In this document: positions 37,103 to 45,766 of the stretch, in pieces | Layout of the letters: each line of letters begins with the position of its first letter | Position numbering within the stretch: position 1 is the first letter of the stretch | Origin: CAVQRC01 sp963715045 | Lineage (GTDB): Bacteria > Planctomycetota > Planctomycetia > Pirellulales > Lacipirellulaceae | DNA length: 64,000 nucleotides | Direction of reading: 5' to 3' | Assembly: GCA_963715045.1 (NCBI GenBank) | Contig: CAVQRC010000038.1 | Location: 186,001-250,000, forward strand | Notes under the pieces: generated by a model | Databases searched by the model: none | What the model saw: the letters and a program-made list of their open reading frames with translations, nothing else | What the model was told of the DNA's origin: nothing | Program-made: the position numbers and the translations under genes

Positions 37103-37936
37103 TCAAAGGTCCGTGTCGTCATCCCCCAGCAACTCGTCGTCGTATTGCGATTCGAGCTCACGCACTTTCGCAGCCATCTCTTCGTCATCGTCGATGGCGC
37201 TGGAAACCTGGAGTTCCCACTGTGTGCCTGCGGATCGCAATTCATCAAGATCAAGAGAAAGTTTCAGGATTTGGGCGAGGCTGCGGGTGACCGCTGAAAT
37301 ACTGATCGGATTGGGACCCTGCAAATAACCCGGAATCTCCGCTACAATCGAGGACATCTCGAGAGATTCCGCAGTTGCCCGCGTCATCAGATAACTGGTA
37401 AAGGATCCCGGACCTTCGTATCCGGTGCGTCGAACCCCATACTTTTCCATCTCGATGAGGAGCTTCTCTTCGGAGCACGTCACATACAGCCTTGGTTGCC
37501 GTGTATGTGGTACGGAACCACCGAACGAACCGACGAACAAGATTCGCTTCACGTCCATTCGCTTGGCAATCTCGAACACGCAATCTCCAAACAGCTTCCA
37601 GTGCAAATTGGGCTCCTGGCCGATAAACAGGACGAGATTCGCGCCCGCATGGCAGTAGAACGTATTGGTTGGCAACTCCACTGCTCTTACCAGTCCGTCC
37701 TCAATTTCGATATGGGGACGAAACAGGGCGGTGACTTCCATCGATCCAGGGAAATTGTAAATGTAAAATGGATCGGGCTCGATATCTGCGAAAGCAGAAG
37801 CGTCGAGCAAATCAACGAGACGTTGGACGGTTCCTGTAGAAACATCGCCGCCGTCCATCCAGCCACTGAACGCGAGCACGAGCGTCGCGTCAGACAGCGC
37901 AGGCGCCTCTTTGATTGTCAACAAGTCTTCAAGCAT
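37103..37936 (-). CDS. PAC2 family protein
   Basis: 277 residues. Family hallmarks are VLAFSGWMDGGDVS near the N terminus, YNFPGSMEVTALFRP, ILFVGSFGGSVPHTRQPRLY and EGPGSFTSYLMTRA. PAC2 proteins resemble archaeal/eukaryotic proteasome assembly chaperones; in bacteria their role is unknown. The C terminus is acidic (DDELLGDDDTDL). It is divergent from the FAH operon, with a family 2 repeat in the shared upstream region, and is followed by the threonine aldolase gene. Confidence 0.88.
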   Translation of the reverse strand: MLEDLLTIKEAPALSDATLVLAFSGWMDGGDVSTGTVQRLVDLLDASAFADIEPDPFYIYNFPGSMEVTALFRPHIEIEDGLVRAVELPTNTFYCHAGANLVLFIGQEPNLHWKLFGDCVFEIAKRMDVKRILFVGSFGGSVPHTRQPRLYVTCSEEKLLIEMEKYGVRRTGYEGPGSFTSYLMTRATAESLEMSSIVAEIPGYLQGPNPISISAVTRSLAQILKLSLDLDELRSAGTQWELQVSSAIDDDEEMAAKVRELESQYDDELLGDDDTDL

Positions 37937-37949
37937 GCCACTATTCTAT

Positions 37950-38045
37950 CCCTAAATCGCTATGCAAAACCCGGTTTTCAGGCCTCCCAAGGCCGGGAAA
38001 CAAGGTGGTGAATACGCGTTCTGCAACGGCTTCTAGACACCAATC
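37950..38045 (+). repeat. Intergenic repeat family 2, second copy
   Basis: It starts with CCTAAATCGC, a palindromic AAAACCCGGTTTT (37966-37978), then CAGGCCTCCCAAGGCCGGGAA and GCAACGGCTTCTAGACAC. It aligns along its length with the reverse complement of about 30330-30418. The section CTCCCA-GGCCGGGAAA is shared with family 1, so the two families may be related. It lies in the divergent PAC2/FAH intergenic region. Confidence 0.65.
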
Positions 38046-38119
38046 GATCAACTGAATGTCGTTCTCCTTGCCGCTGAAAGTTTATATGCTGACGCGGTAG
38101 TATCAACAGGAGGCCCTGG

Positions 38120-38992
38120 GTGAAACTTGTCAGATTTCGCGTTGCCGGACAACCGCCTCGAGTGGGGGCCCTCGAACATGGACGGGTGCAGCCATTGTCT
38201 GCGGGAAAGCTGTCGCTGTGCGATCTGCTGCACGGTCCGGCCCCGCTGGAATTGGCCCGCAAACTCCTTGGCTCTTCCGTCGAGGCAGCTTATCCTCTCG
38301 AGCAAGTTCAGCTCCTCGCACCCATTGATGAGCAAGAGGTGTGGGCGGCCGGGGTTACGTACCGGCGAAGTCAGATCGCCCGGATGGAGGAATCCGAGGT
38401 CGCGGCCTCGCACTACGACCGGGTCTATACGGCGGATCGTCCCGAACTCTTCTTTAAGGCCACGCCGGACCGGGTCGCTCATCCGCTCGAGCCAATTCGC
38501 ATTCGCAGTGATAGCAACTGGACAGTTCCCGAGCCGGAACTCGCCGTGATCGTCGATCCGGCCGCCCGCGTCGTCGGGTACACGATCGGGAACGACGTCT
38601 CCGCTCGCGATATCGAAGGGGAGAACCCGCTCTATCTCCCACAAGCGAAAATGTACCGGCAGTGTTGTGCCCTCGGGCCATGCGTCCTTCTGCACGATGG
38701 CTCGCTGGATCTTCGCGCGGCTCGAATCGAGCTCGAGATTCTGCGTGAAGATCGCGCGGTATTTAGCGACGCTACGGACCTGAACCAGATGCATCGAAGT
38801 ATCGAAGAACTGGTTTCCTGGCTCGCCCGCGAGAATGAGTTCCCCCAGGGCGTGGTGCTGCTCACGGGTACCGGGATCGTCCCTCCAGACGATTTTACGC
38901 TCCTCGACGGAGATGTCGTTGCGATCAGGATTGATGGGATCGGCGAATTGGTAAACCCTGTGGTCAAAGCAACTCCCGCGGATTGCGGTTGA
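38120..38992 (+). CDS. Fumarylacetoacetate hydrolase (FAH) family protein
   Basis: 290 residues from GTG 38120, preceded by a good Shine-Dalgarno AGGAGG. The C-terminal catalytic domain carries the metal-binding acid cluster PEPELAVIVDPAARV, the segment YTIGNDVSARDIEG and the family ending LLTGTGIVPPDDFTL with LLDGDVV. Members hydrolyse or decarboxylate beta-keto acids or act as 2-keto-4-pentenoate hydratase-like enzymes with magnesium; the substrate is not predictable. It begins an apparent four-gene operon with an M20 peptidase, a GNAT and a PaaK-like adenylating enzyme. Confidence 0.88.
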   Translation: MKLVRFRVAGQPPRVGALEHGRVQPLSAGKLSLCDLLHGPAPLELARKLLGSSVEAAYPLEQVQLLAPIDEQEVWAAGVTYRRSQIARMEESEVAASHYDRVYTADRPELFFKATPDRVAHPLEPIRIRSDSNWTVPEPELAVIVDPAARVVGYTIGNDVSARDIEGENPLYLPQAKMYRQCCALGPCVLLHDGSLDLRAARIELEILREDRAVFSDATDLNQMHRSIEELVSWLARENEFPQGVVLLTGTGIVPPDDFTLLDGDVVAIRIDGIGELVNPVVKATPADCG

Positions 38993-39017
38993 TCGATCGG
39001 CGAAAAGGCGATTCCTA

Positions 39018-40211
39018 ATGCACGTCCATCCGCAACCTGCAAGCTGCGAGGTCCTGCTGCAGAAAATGATCTCGGTCGATTCCGAGAATCGAATCCAGGA
39101 GGGTGTCGCGTTTGTCGAAGGGCCGTTGATCGAGGAATTGGAGCAGATCTGCGCAGGATGGGGCCTCGCCACGCGGCGTTTGGAGATCCCCGGGGTCGGC
39201 TTCAATCTGCTGGTCACGCATGAGTCCTCGTCGGCAGCACCCTGGCTGCTGTTCGACAGCCACCTCGACACGGTCGGCAAAGCAGGGATGACCGTGGCTC
39301 CGCTGGGCGGCGAAATCAGAGATGGTCGCATTTACGGTCGGGGTGCCTGCGACACCAAAGGAACGGGAGCGGCCATGCTGTGGGCCTTGCGGGATCTTGC
39401 TGCTGAAGGCCCGCTCGATGTGAATGTCGCCATTTTGTTCAGCATCGACGAGGAAGTGACGAAGACCGGCATTCGGGCGTTTGCCGAGCAACAACTTCAA
39501 CAGCTGCCGTGGCAACCGCGAGGAGCGATCGTCGGTGAGCCGACTCATTTGAAGATCGTCGCCGCACACAGCGGCTCGGTGCGATGGGAGATTGAAACTC
39601 GCGGTATCACGGCACATTCTTCTATTCCCTCCCACGGCAGGTCTGCAATCACGGACATGGTTCGCGTCATCGAGTTGATTGAGCGAGAATACGTCCCGTC
39701 ACTGGATGCCGCTCACGAGCTGGCCGGCTCGGCAGCCTGCAGCATCAACATCATTCGCGGAGGGACCCACATCAACGTCATTCCCGATACGTGTACGATT
39801 TCAGTCGACCGTCGCACGGTACCTGGAGAAGACGCATCGCGAGTGCTGCCAGAGGTAGAGCGGCTGCTCGATCGACTCCGCCGCCAGGATCCGGACCTCG
39901 CGATTATTCAGCACACACCGCGGATCGACCCTGCGTTCTCGCCGGAATCAAGTTTCGCTTTCGCATCGGCAATTGGCACCGTACTTCAATCCCTGCAGAT
40001 GTCGGCCAAGCGGACCGGAGCGGCCTACGGGACGCACGCCAGTAATCTCGCCCAGGCGGGCGTTCCCACGGTCGTGCTCGGGCCTGGCGACATTGCCAAA
40101 GCCCATACCGCTGACGAGTATCTTGCGCTCGATCAACTTGAGTTGGGAGTGAAGGTCTATCGGGCCATCATGTCCCAGCCAGGTGATCATTGGCCAGCAC
40201 CGGTCGCATAA
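39018..40211 (+). CDS. M20 family metallopeptidase (ArgE/DapE type)
   Basis: 397 residues. Zinc-ligand segments are in the usual order: LLFDSHLDTVGKAG, YGRGACDTKGTGAAM, SIDEEVTKTG with the general base Glu, IVGEPTHLKI, and the final His in AKAHTADEYLA. The dimerisation domain is present (GITAHSSIPSHGRSA). Such enzymes remove acyl or succinyl groups from amino acids or cut terminal peptide bonds. It is 25 nt downstream of the FAH gene, and the GNAT gene starts 2 nt after its stop, so co-expression is likely. Confidence 0.92.
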   Translation: MHVHPQPASCEVLLQKMISVDSENRIQEGVAFVEGPLIEELEQICAGWGLATRRLEIPGVGFNLLVTHESSSAAPWLLFDSHLDTVGKAGMTVAPLGGEIRDGRIYGRGACDTKGTGAAMLWALRDLAAEGPLDVNVAILFSIDEEVTKTGIRAFAEQQLQQLPWQPRGAIVGEPTHLKIVAAHSGSVRWEIETRGITAHSSIPSHGRSAITDMVRVIELIEREYVPSLDAAHELAGSAACSINIIRGGTHINVIPDTCTISVDRRTVPGEDASRVLPEVERLLDRLRRQDPDLAIIQHTPRIDPAFSPESSFAFASAIGTVLQSLQMSAKRTGAAYGTHASNLAQAGVPTVVLGPGDIAKAHTADEYLALDQLELGVKVYRAIMSQPGDHWPAPVA

Positions 40212-40213
40212 GC

Positions 40214-40918
40214 ATGATGCGTAACCTGTATCGAAAGTTCCGACGCAATGTTGCTGACTACGGGCCGGCCAAGGGCCTCACGAAGTCAGTTCGTTACTCC
40301 GTGCGATGGGCGTACCAGGTTGCCAGTTACCGCATCTACGGACTTGATGTCCAACGCATTGCAGTACCCCGGATCGAAACCCAGTTCGCCATACGACTGC
40401 TTCGCAGCAGCGATGCGCAGTGGATCGCTCAGGTCGAGGAAATGGCGGAGTGGCTCCAGGGAGAGCTGGACCGGCGAATTGAAGCCGGGAGCATTTGCGT
40501 GGCCGCGACAACCGACAAACAGGTCGTGGCCTTCAATCTCGTGAGCCAGGGGACGGTCACCATTCCCCCGGTCAATCTCCGCTGGAGTTTTCCCGATGGT
40601 CAGGCGTGGTCTGAACACATCGCAACGCATCCCGGTTTTCGTAAACTGGGTCTGGCAACGATGCTCCGTTATCGCGTGATCCAGGAATTGCAGGATCGTG
40701 GCGTGGCGTGGTTTTTCGGAGGGACGCTGAAAGACCATCCCGGTACGCTTAAACTGGCCAGTAAGCTCGGCTTTGTCGAACTCGGAGATCTGTGTTACGC
40801 GCGGATCCTGTCCCGCCGCACCTGGGAAATGAGAAGAGTAGTGAATGAAGATACTCGACGAATTGCATCGCCATTTGACGGCATCAGTGACTTTTCCTCT
40901 GACGAACTTTCTATTTAA
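40214..40918 (+). CDS. GNAT-family acetyltransferase
   Basis: About 234 residues from one of two adjacent ATGs (40214, 40217). The acetyl-CoA loop is TMLRYRVIQELQDRG with HPGFRKLGLATML upstream, and the last beta strand KLGFVELGDLCYARIL is typical. A 60-residue N-terminal segment with a basic start (MMRNLYRKFRRN) is unusual. The 3' end overlaps the following PaaK-like gene by 74 nt in a different frame, so the two are tightly coupled. It may modify the product handled by that enzyme; this is inference from the operon. Confidence 0.8.
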   Translation: MMRNLYRKFRRNVADYGPAKGLTKSVRYSVRWAYQVASYRIYGLDVQRIAVPRIETQFAIRLLRSSDAQWIAQVEEMAEWLQGELDRRIEAGSICVAATTDKQVVAFNLVSQGTVTIPPVNLRWSFPDGQAWSEHIATHPGFRKLGLATMLRYRVIQELQDRGVAWFFGGTLKDHPGTLKLASKLGFVELGDLCYARILSRRTWEMRRVVNEDTRRIASPFDGISDFSSDELSI

Positions 40919-42281
40919 TCGGCGACATCTGCGTCGCGCGTTTCGAGAGCTTTCGCGGGCACAATGGACATCGGCTGCGGAGCTGGAACGCATTCAACGG
41001 GAGAAACTCAGTCGCCAACTGGAATATGCGGCCGCGTGGATTCCCTTTTATCAGCGACGATTTCGCGAGTGCGGCTTCGACCCCCGAGAGTTCCAGACGC
41101 TGGAGGACTTGCAGAGAGTGCCGCCTTTGCGACGTGAGGATCTCGTCAGGCACCATCGCGAACTCGTAGACGCTCGTCTGCTGACGGCGATTGACGCGGC
41201 CGAACGCCGCGGTCCGTCTGCGCTTGGCAAGCCGCTGGCGTTCGCCCCTTTTCGTCGACACAGACTTGTGCGGCGCACGTCGAGCGGCTCTACGGGTGAA
41301 CCCGTTGTCTTTTACGAAGATGGCTCGACAAGTGCCGCGAGTTGGGCTTTTGAGAGCCTGTTCAAGCAGTGGTTCGGGATTCCTGCGGGAGCCAGCGAAG
41401 TCCGCCTGATGCGGCTGGCGACCGAACACATGCCAAGGGCGAGGATCCAGACGCTCCGCCGCCGACTCTGGCGGCAAATCGCCCTGCCGGGTATCAACCT
41501 CGCAGAAAGCGACTACGCAACTTGTTTCGAGACGATTCAGAACTTCCAGCCTGCGGTGCTATGGGGATTCACGTCGGCCCTCCGCGGTTTGGCGGAGTTC
41601 ATGCTCGCCAACAGTTGCGACCTCGATCGTCGCCCGCAGTTGATCGTGACTTGGGCGGAACCGATGCACGAGTACGAAGAGGAGGTATTGAAGCGCGCAT
41701 TCGATTGTCCCGCGACCAATTTGTACAGCTCACACGAGGTCGGCCACATTGCTTGTCGGTGTCCCGCCGGAAGCTTTCACGTCAATCAGGGTCAACTGCT
41801 GATCGAGATCGATCCAGAGACGCCCGGTTGCGAGCCAGGAACGGGGGAGCTGATCATTACCACCCTCTTCGAGTCCCCGATGCCGTTCCTCAGATACCGC
41901 ATGGGAGATGTCGGACGGATCGGAACCTCGGCGTGTGCCTGTGGGCGGCAGTTGCAGACGATCGAGTCACTGCTGGGGCGAACTTACGAACTCTACACGA
42001 CGCGTGATGGTCGAATGTTATCGCCCAATTTCTGGCTGCACCTGTTTCGCCGAGATCACGTTGCCGGCTTCATCAAGAGATTTCAGGTTACTTACAGGAA
42101 GGACGACAGCATCATGATCGACGTGGTGAAAAAAGAAGGCTCTAGTTCCGCCACGGATCGCCCTCTCCGAGATCTGGTGGCGCAGAACCTCGGCAATGAA
42201 ACGCCAGTGCACTGGCAGTACGTTGACAGCATCGCGGCCGAACCGTCGGGGAAAGTCCCCATTGTTCGCTTTGAAAAATAG
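40845..42281 (+). CDS. PaaK/CapK-like adenylate-forming enzyme
   Basis: 478 residues of the phenylacetate-CoA ligase/CapK branch. The AMP-binding loop is RRTSSGSTGEPVVFYEDG, later motifs are LYSSHEVGHIACRCP and PMPFLRYRMGDVGRI, and a Cys-containing loop (SACACGRQLQTIES) is as in F390 synthetase and CapK proteins. CapK-type members often act in capsule or surface polymer pathways. The ATG at 40845 lies within the GNAT gene. It ends the operon, followed by a hairpin region. Confidence 0.85.
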   Translation: MKILDELHRHLTASVTFPLTNFLFNRRHLRRAFRELSRAQWTSAAELERIQREKLSRQLEYAAAWIPFYQRRFRECGFDPREFQTLEDLQRVPPLRREDLVRHHRELVDARLLTAIDAAERRGPSALGKPLAFAPFRRHRLVRRTSSGSTGEPVVFYEDGSTSAASWAFESLFKQWFGIPAGASEVRLMRLATEHMPRARIQTLRRRLWRQIALPGINLAESDYATCFETIQNFQPAVLWGFTSALRGLAEFMLANSCDLDRRPQLIVTWAEPMHEYEEEVLKRAFDCPATNLYSSHEVGHIACRCPAGSFHVNQGQLLIEIDPETPGCEPGTGELIITTLFESPMPFLRYRMGDVGRIGTSACACGRQLQTIESLLGRTYELYTTRDGRMLSPNFWLHLFRRDHVAGFIKRFQVTYRKDDSIMIDVVKKEGSSSATDRPLRDLVAQNLGNETPVHWQYVDSIAAEPSGKVPIVRFEK

Positions 42282-42294
42282 AATGGCCCGAAGC

Positions 42295-42346
42295 CCGGCT
42301 TTTTCCGTCGCCATGCCGGCTCGAATCGCGATGCGGAAAGCCGGGA
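42295..42346. terminator. Possible bidirectional terminator hairpin between convergent genes
   Basis: CCCGGCTTTTTCCG (42295-42308) can pair with CGGAAAGCCGGG (42335-42346) with two bulged T. It lies between the convergent stops of the PaaK-like gene and the HEAT/cytochrome gene. The loop is about 26 nt and there is no strong T tract after either arm, so this is a weak call. Confidence 0.35.
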
Positions 42347-42489
42347 TTCTTGACACCGACCGCCGCTCCAAATTCGCCCCAGCACTACCAACGCCTAGCT
42401 GGCCAGGTACTCATCAACTGGACTTCGAACAACAAAGCTATATCCTGCGTTCCGAAACAGGGCACAGGTCAATCGGACCGAGCAGCAGG

Positions 42490-45400
42490 TTACTGCGAAG
42501 CCTTCAAGAACACTACCAGATCCGCAAGTTGTTGCGGCGTGAAATGCTTGTCAAGACCCTCTGGCATGATTGAGACCGTTCCTGCCTGGCGTTCTTCGAT
42601 CGCGTCGTGCGCGAGTCGTACCTGCTTTTCAGCATCGATTTGGAGCACAACCTCGCTGCTCGTTTCGTCTCGAATGACGCCGTTGTAAAGTTTACCTTCG
42701 GTCGTCAGGATCAACGTCGGCTCGTAGCTCCGCACGAAGCTTGCGCTGGGAAACAGGATCGACTCGAGCAAGTCGCGTTCGGTGCGAACCTGGCCAATCC
42801 GCGTCAGGTCAGGCCCTACAACGCCCCCGAGATAGCCCATCCCGTGGCAGGTGATGCAGACGGCCTCGCGGCTGTGAAAGACTCGTTGTCCGCGACGAAC
42901 ATCTCCCTGTTTCGTCAGTTCGAGGATCTCCTCGAGTCGAGTCAGCTTCGCGGCCTGTTGGCGACGCAAGTCGGCGAGCAGCGGCTGGGCATGCTCAGCC
43001 ACCACCCTGCCGAATCCGGCCAATTGCTTCTCGAGCTCAGGAAGCGACAGCGCGGACGTGACCGGGCAACGGTCCAACGCTTCAATCGCGGCCATGCCGA
43101 CGGACTCGGATTTGGAAGTTGCGATCATCTCCATCAACCGCTTGAGTTCCATCGCTCCCGTCCCCGGTATCGCTGCCGTCACGGCAACGAGCTGTTCGGT
43201 ATCGAGTTCCGCGACAGCCAGGATATCGATCGCGAGCGAGCGGGCTTTCGCGATGTGTTCGAGCGAGAGCTGCTCGATGAGGAGCCGCAGCGTTTGTTGG
43301 TCGATCTTCCGATGCTCGGGTGGGACCGCCGCGATTGCCTCGAGGCGAAGTTGGGCAGGCAAATCGCCGCTCGCTGCGATCGCGTTCAAGGATCTCACCC
43401 ACGCGTCGAGTTGCTGCCCCTGGCTGAGCACAAGGGCGGTCGCAACGACCTCCGGCAGGAGTTCGCGCTTACCGTCCGACAGCAGACCTCCGATAGCCGC
43501 GATCCAGGACGGCGGAAGTTCCTGTGGCGGATGGGAACGGACGGCCTCGAGCACGATCGCGAGGCTTGCGGGATCGATGTGCCGGTCGGCGAGTCGCTCG
43601 GCGACGAGTTGCTGGATTGCTTCGTTTCCAATTGCCCGCCCGAGCCGCAAGGAGAGCGTGTCGGCCGCTTCTTTCGACGCCATCGGTGCCGCGAGGCGCT
43701 CCCGGAAATAATCCTCCAGCACACCCGCCAGATGAGGCCGATGGTCCACGATCCACCAGCCCGTTTCCCGCAGAATGGCCGCCTCGGCTGTCAGCAAACG
43801 GCGCAAATCTTCGCCGCGAAGTTCGCCGGCCCCGAGTTGATCCAGGGCGATTGCCGCGTTGCTGACGACATGCGGATCCGAACTGGCAGCGAATGCCGCT
43901 CGAGCGGCCGCCACATCACCAATCTCGATCACCGCGTAGGTCAGCGAGTGTTGCAAGATGCGGTCGGAAACTCCCGCGGTTGCCGCCAACAGGGCCGCGG
44001 CCGACGCTGGCGACCCGATCCGGCCGAGAGCTTCGGCTGCGACGCGGCGATTCGCGTCAGAACCGTTCTGGAGCATTTCGACCAGTCGCGACTCAGCCTC
44101 TCGATCGCGATGGACGCTGATTGAATGCATCGCAGCCTGACGCACCGTGGCATCAGGATCGTCGACCGCCTGGCGAACCGCCGCCCGAGCAGATGCCGCC
44201 TCGATCTGGGTCAGAGTCCACACCACTGCGAGCCGCTGGCGAGCGCTGTTTGAATCTTCCAGTGCAATCCGCAACGGAGCGACGACGGAAGCACCTCGAT
44301 CGGCCAGCGTTTGTCCCGCTCGCCGCCGCACCTGAAAACGTTCGTCATCGAGTCGCGTGATCAACGCTAACGTCGAGGCATTCGACCATTCCATCTCCCG
44401 GCCGCCGGCGTCCGGGACATTGTGCCCACCCTCCCGCCGGATTCGGTAGATCGCCCCGAGTACGTCCGGCTTGACGAGCTGCGAAGTCGGGCAGCAGAGC
44501 TTGTACCAGCCGCCTGTGTCGATGACGAGCAAACTGCCGTCCGCGTCTTCCAGAATGTCGGTCGGATGGAAGTCGAGGTCGTCGCAAACCAGAAAATCGG
44601 AGTCCACGGTCGAATACGATCCGCCGTTCGGGATCAGCATGTGCCTGAAGACTTTGTGCAGATTGAAACTGCACGCGAGCAGGTTGTGCTGGAAATCGTC
44701 TCCGAGCTCGTCGCTTTCCAGGTGAGCCAGACCGCAGGGTGCAGACGCCCCTCCATGGTGAACCAGCACGGGCATTATCGGCCCCGTTCTTACATGGCCG
44801 TCGAGCACTCCATGAACCTTGCCATAGACGCCCCCATAGATGGCGTGGATCAATCCGTCGCGAAGGCCGTAGGCCGGGCGGACCAGAAACGTCGTGGTAA
44901 AGATCCGTTCTCCGCCCGGGGTGAACACGACTTCGACAGGATTGTCCATGCCACCGGTCATCACCGATTCGACGGGACCGCCGTCGGGATGGCGACGAAA
45001 GATGTGTGCCGCGCGAGTCCGCAGCGGTTTCCTGCCTGGCCGATCGATCACCTGCTCGGCGAAGGCGCCCTTACACCAGTAGATCCAACCGTCGCGACCA
45101 AGGTAGGGCCCGTGCAGGTCGTTTGCACAACCGGTCAGCGTCTTGCCGTCATACCAGACCTCCCGCTTGTCAGCCTGACCGTCGTCATCGGTATCGCTGA
45201 GCTTCCAGATCTGTGGTGGGGCACCCACGTAGAGTGAGCCGTCATACCACAGCGTACCCTCGGGAAACATCATCTGATCGGCGAACACCTCGCTCTTGTC
45301 GAACTGGCCGTCGCCGTCGGTATCCTCGAGCCGTACGATCCGATGCGGCCGTTTTTCAAGCTGCGTCTGGACGTTCTCATTCGAGCCGCTCGAATCGGCG

Positions 45401-45603
45401 ACATACAGCCGACCTTGCTCGTCGAAGTCACCACAGATCGGCCGATCCACGAGTGGGGGGCCGGCTACCTGCTCGATGACCATTCCGTCCGGTACCGTAA
45501 ACTGCTTGCCGGCAAGCGTGTATTCCGCGGCAAATAAGGCAGTCGGCTGCCAACCCACCAGCACGAAGACACCAGCAACCAACGCTTTGAGAATTCCGGA
45601 CAC
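42490..45603 (-). CDS. PVC-type beta-propeller / HEAT-repeat / cytochrome c protein
   Basis: 1037 residues from GTG 45603. A signal peptide is followed by a six-bladed beta-propeller-like dehydrogenase domain (residues 35-400), containing two calcium-type loops DTDGDGQFDKSE and DTDDDGQADKRE. HEAT-like repeats span about 410-870, and a cytochrome c domain has the heme motif CITCHGMGYLGG near residue 914. The C-terminal 100 residues (TTEGKLYNGVIRDE to TPQQLADLVVFLK) are shared with the partial gene at the right end of the window. These proteins are expanded in planctomycetes and thought to oxidise sugars outside the membrane, though the substrates are unknown. Confidence 0.92.
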   Translation of the reverse strand: MSGILKALVAGVFVLVGWQPTALFAAEYTLAGKQFTVPDGMVIEQVAGPPLVDRPICGDFDEQGRLYVADSSGSNENVQTQLEKRPHRIVRLEDTDGDGQFDKSEVFADQMMFPEGTLWYDGSLYVGAPPQIWKLSDTDDDGQADKREVWYDGKTLTGCANDLHGPYLGRDGWIYWCKGAFAEQVIDRPGRKPLRTRAAHIFRRHPDGGPVESVMTGGMDNPVEVVFTPGGERIFTTTFLVRPAYGLRDGLIHAIYGGVYGKVHGVLDGHVRTGPIMPVLVHHGGASAPCGLAHLESDELGDDFQHNLLACSFNLHKVFRHMLIPNGGSYSTVDSDFLVCDDLDFHPTDILEDADGSLLVIDTGGWYKLCCPTSQLVKPDVLGAIYRIRREGGHNVPDAGGREMEWSNASTLALITRLDDERFQVRRRAGQTLADRGASVVAPLRIALEDSNSARQRLAVVWTLTQIEAASARAAVRQAVDDPDATVRQAAMHSISVHRDREAESRLVEMLQNGSDANRRVAAEALGRIGSPASAAALLAATAGVSDRILQHSLTYAVIEIGDVAAARAAFAASSDPHVVSNAAIALDQLGAGELRGEDLRRLLTAEAAILRETGWWIVDHRPHLAGVLEDYFRERLAAPMASKEAADTLSLRLGRAIGNEAIQQLVAERLADRHIDPASLAIVLEAVRSHPPQELPPSWIAAIGGLLSDGKRELLPEVVATALVLSQGQQLDAWVRSLNAIAASGDLPAQLRLEAIAAVPPEHRKIDQQTLRLLIEQLSLEHIAKARSLAIDILAVAELDTEQLVAVTAAIPGTGAMELKRLMEMIATSKSESVGMAAIEALDRCPVTSALSLPELEKQLAGFGRVVAEHAQPLLADLRRQQAAKLTRLEEILELTKQGDVRRGQRVFHSREAVCITCHGMGYLGGVVGPDLTRIGQVRTERDLLESILFPSASFVRSYEPTLILTTEGKLYNGVIRDETSSEVVLQIDAEKQVRLAHDAIEERQAGTVSIMPEGLDKHFTPQQLADLVVFLKASQ

Positions 45604-45766
45604 CGTCAGCCTCCTGAACTGGCAACAACCTGAAAAATGCCCTCGCCGAGTCTGTAGCGTAACCGATTACGGACGCAAATACTTGATCGCAGATCGTTGG
45701 CCCCCGGCGGTCGAATGGAACTCACCTGGGTGCGGCCGAGGATCGCCTCGGAAAGCAACGATCCGT

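Noticed and set aside
38048..39331. 427-codon open frame on the minus strand
   Set aside because: Antisense to the FAH and M20 genes; it spans both and the intergenic region and has no recognisable domain.
42607..44124. 505-codon open frame on the plus strand
   Set aside because: It is antisense to the HEAT/cytochrome gene, arginine- and proline-rich with no family motif, and is explained by high GC and codon bias of the real gene.
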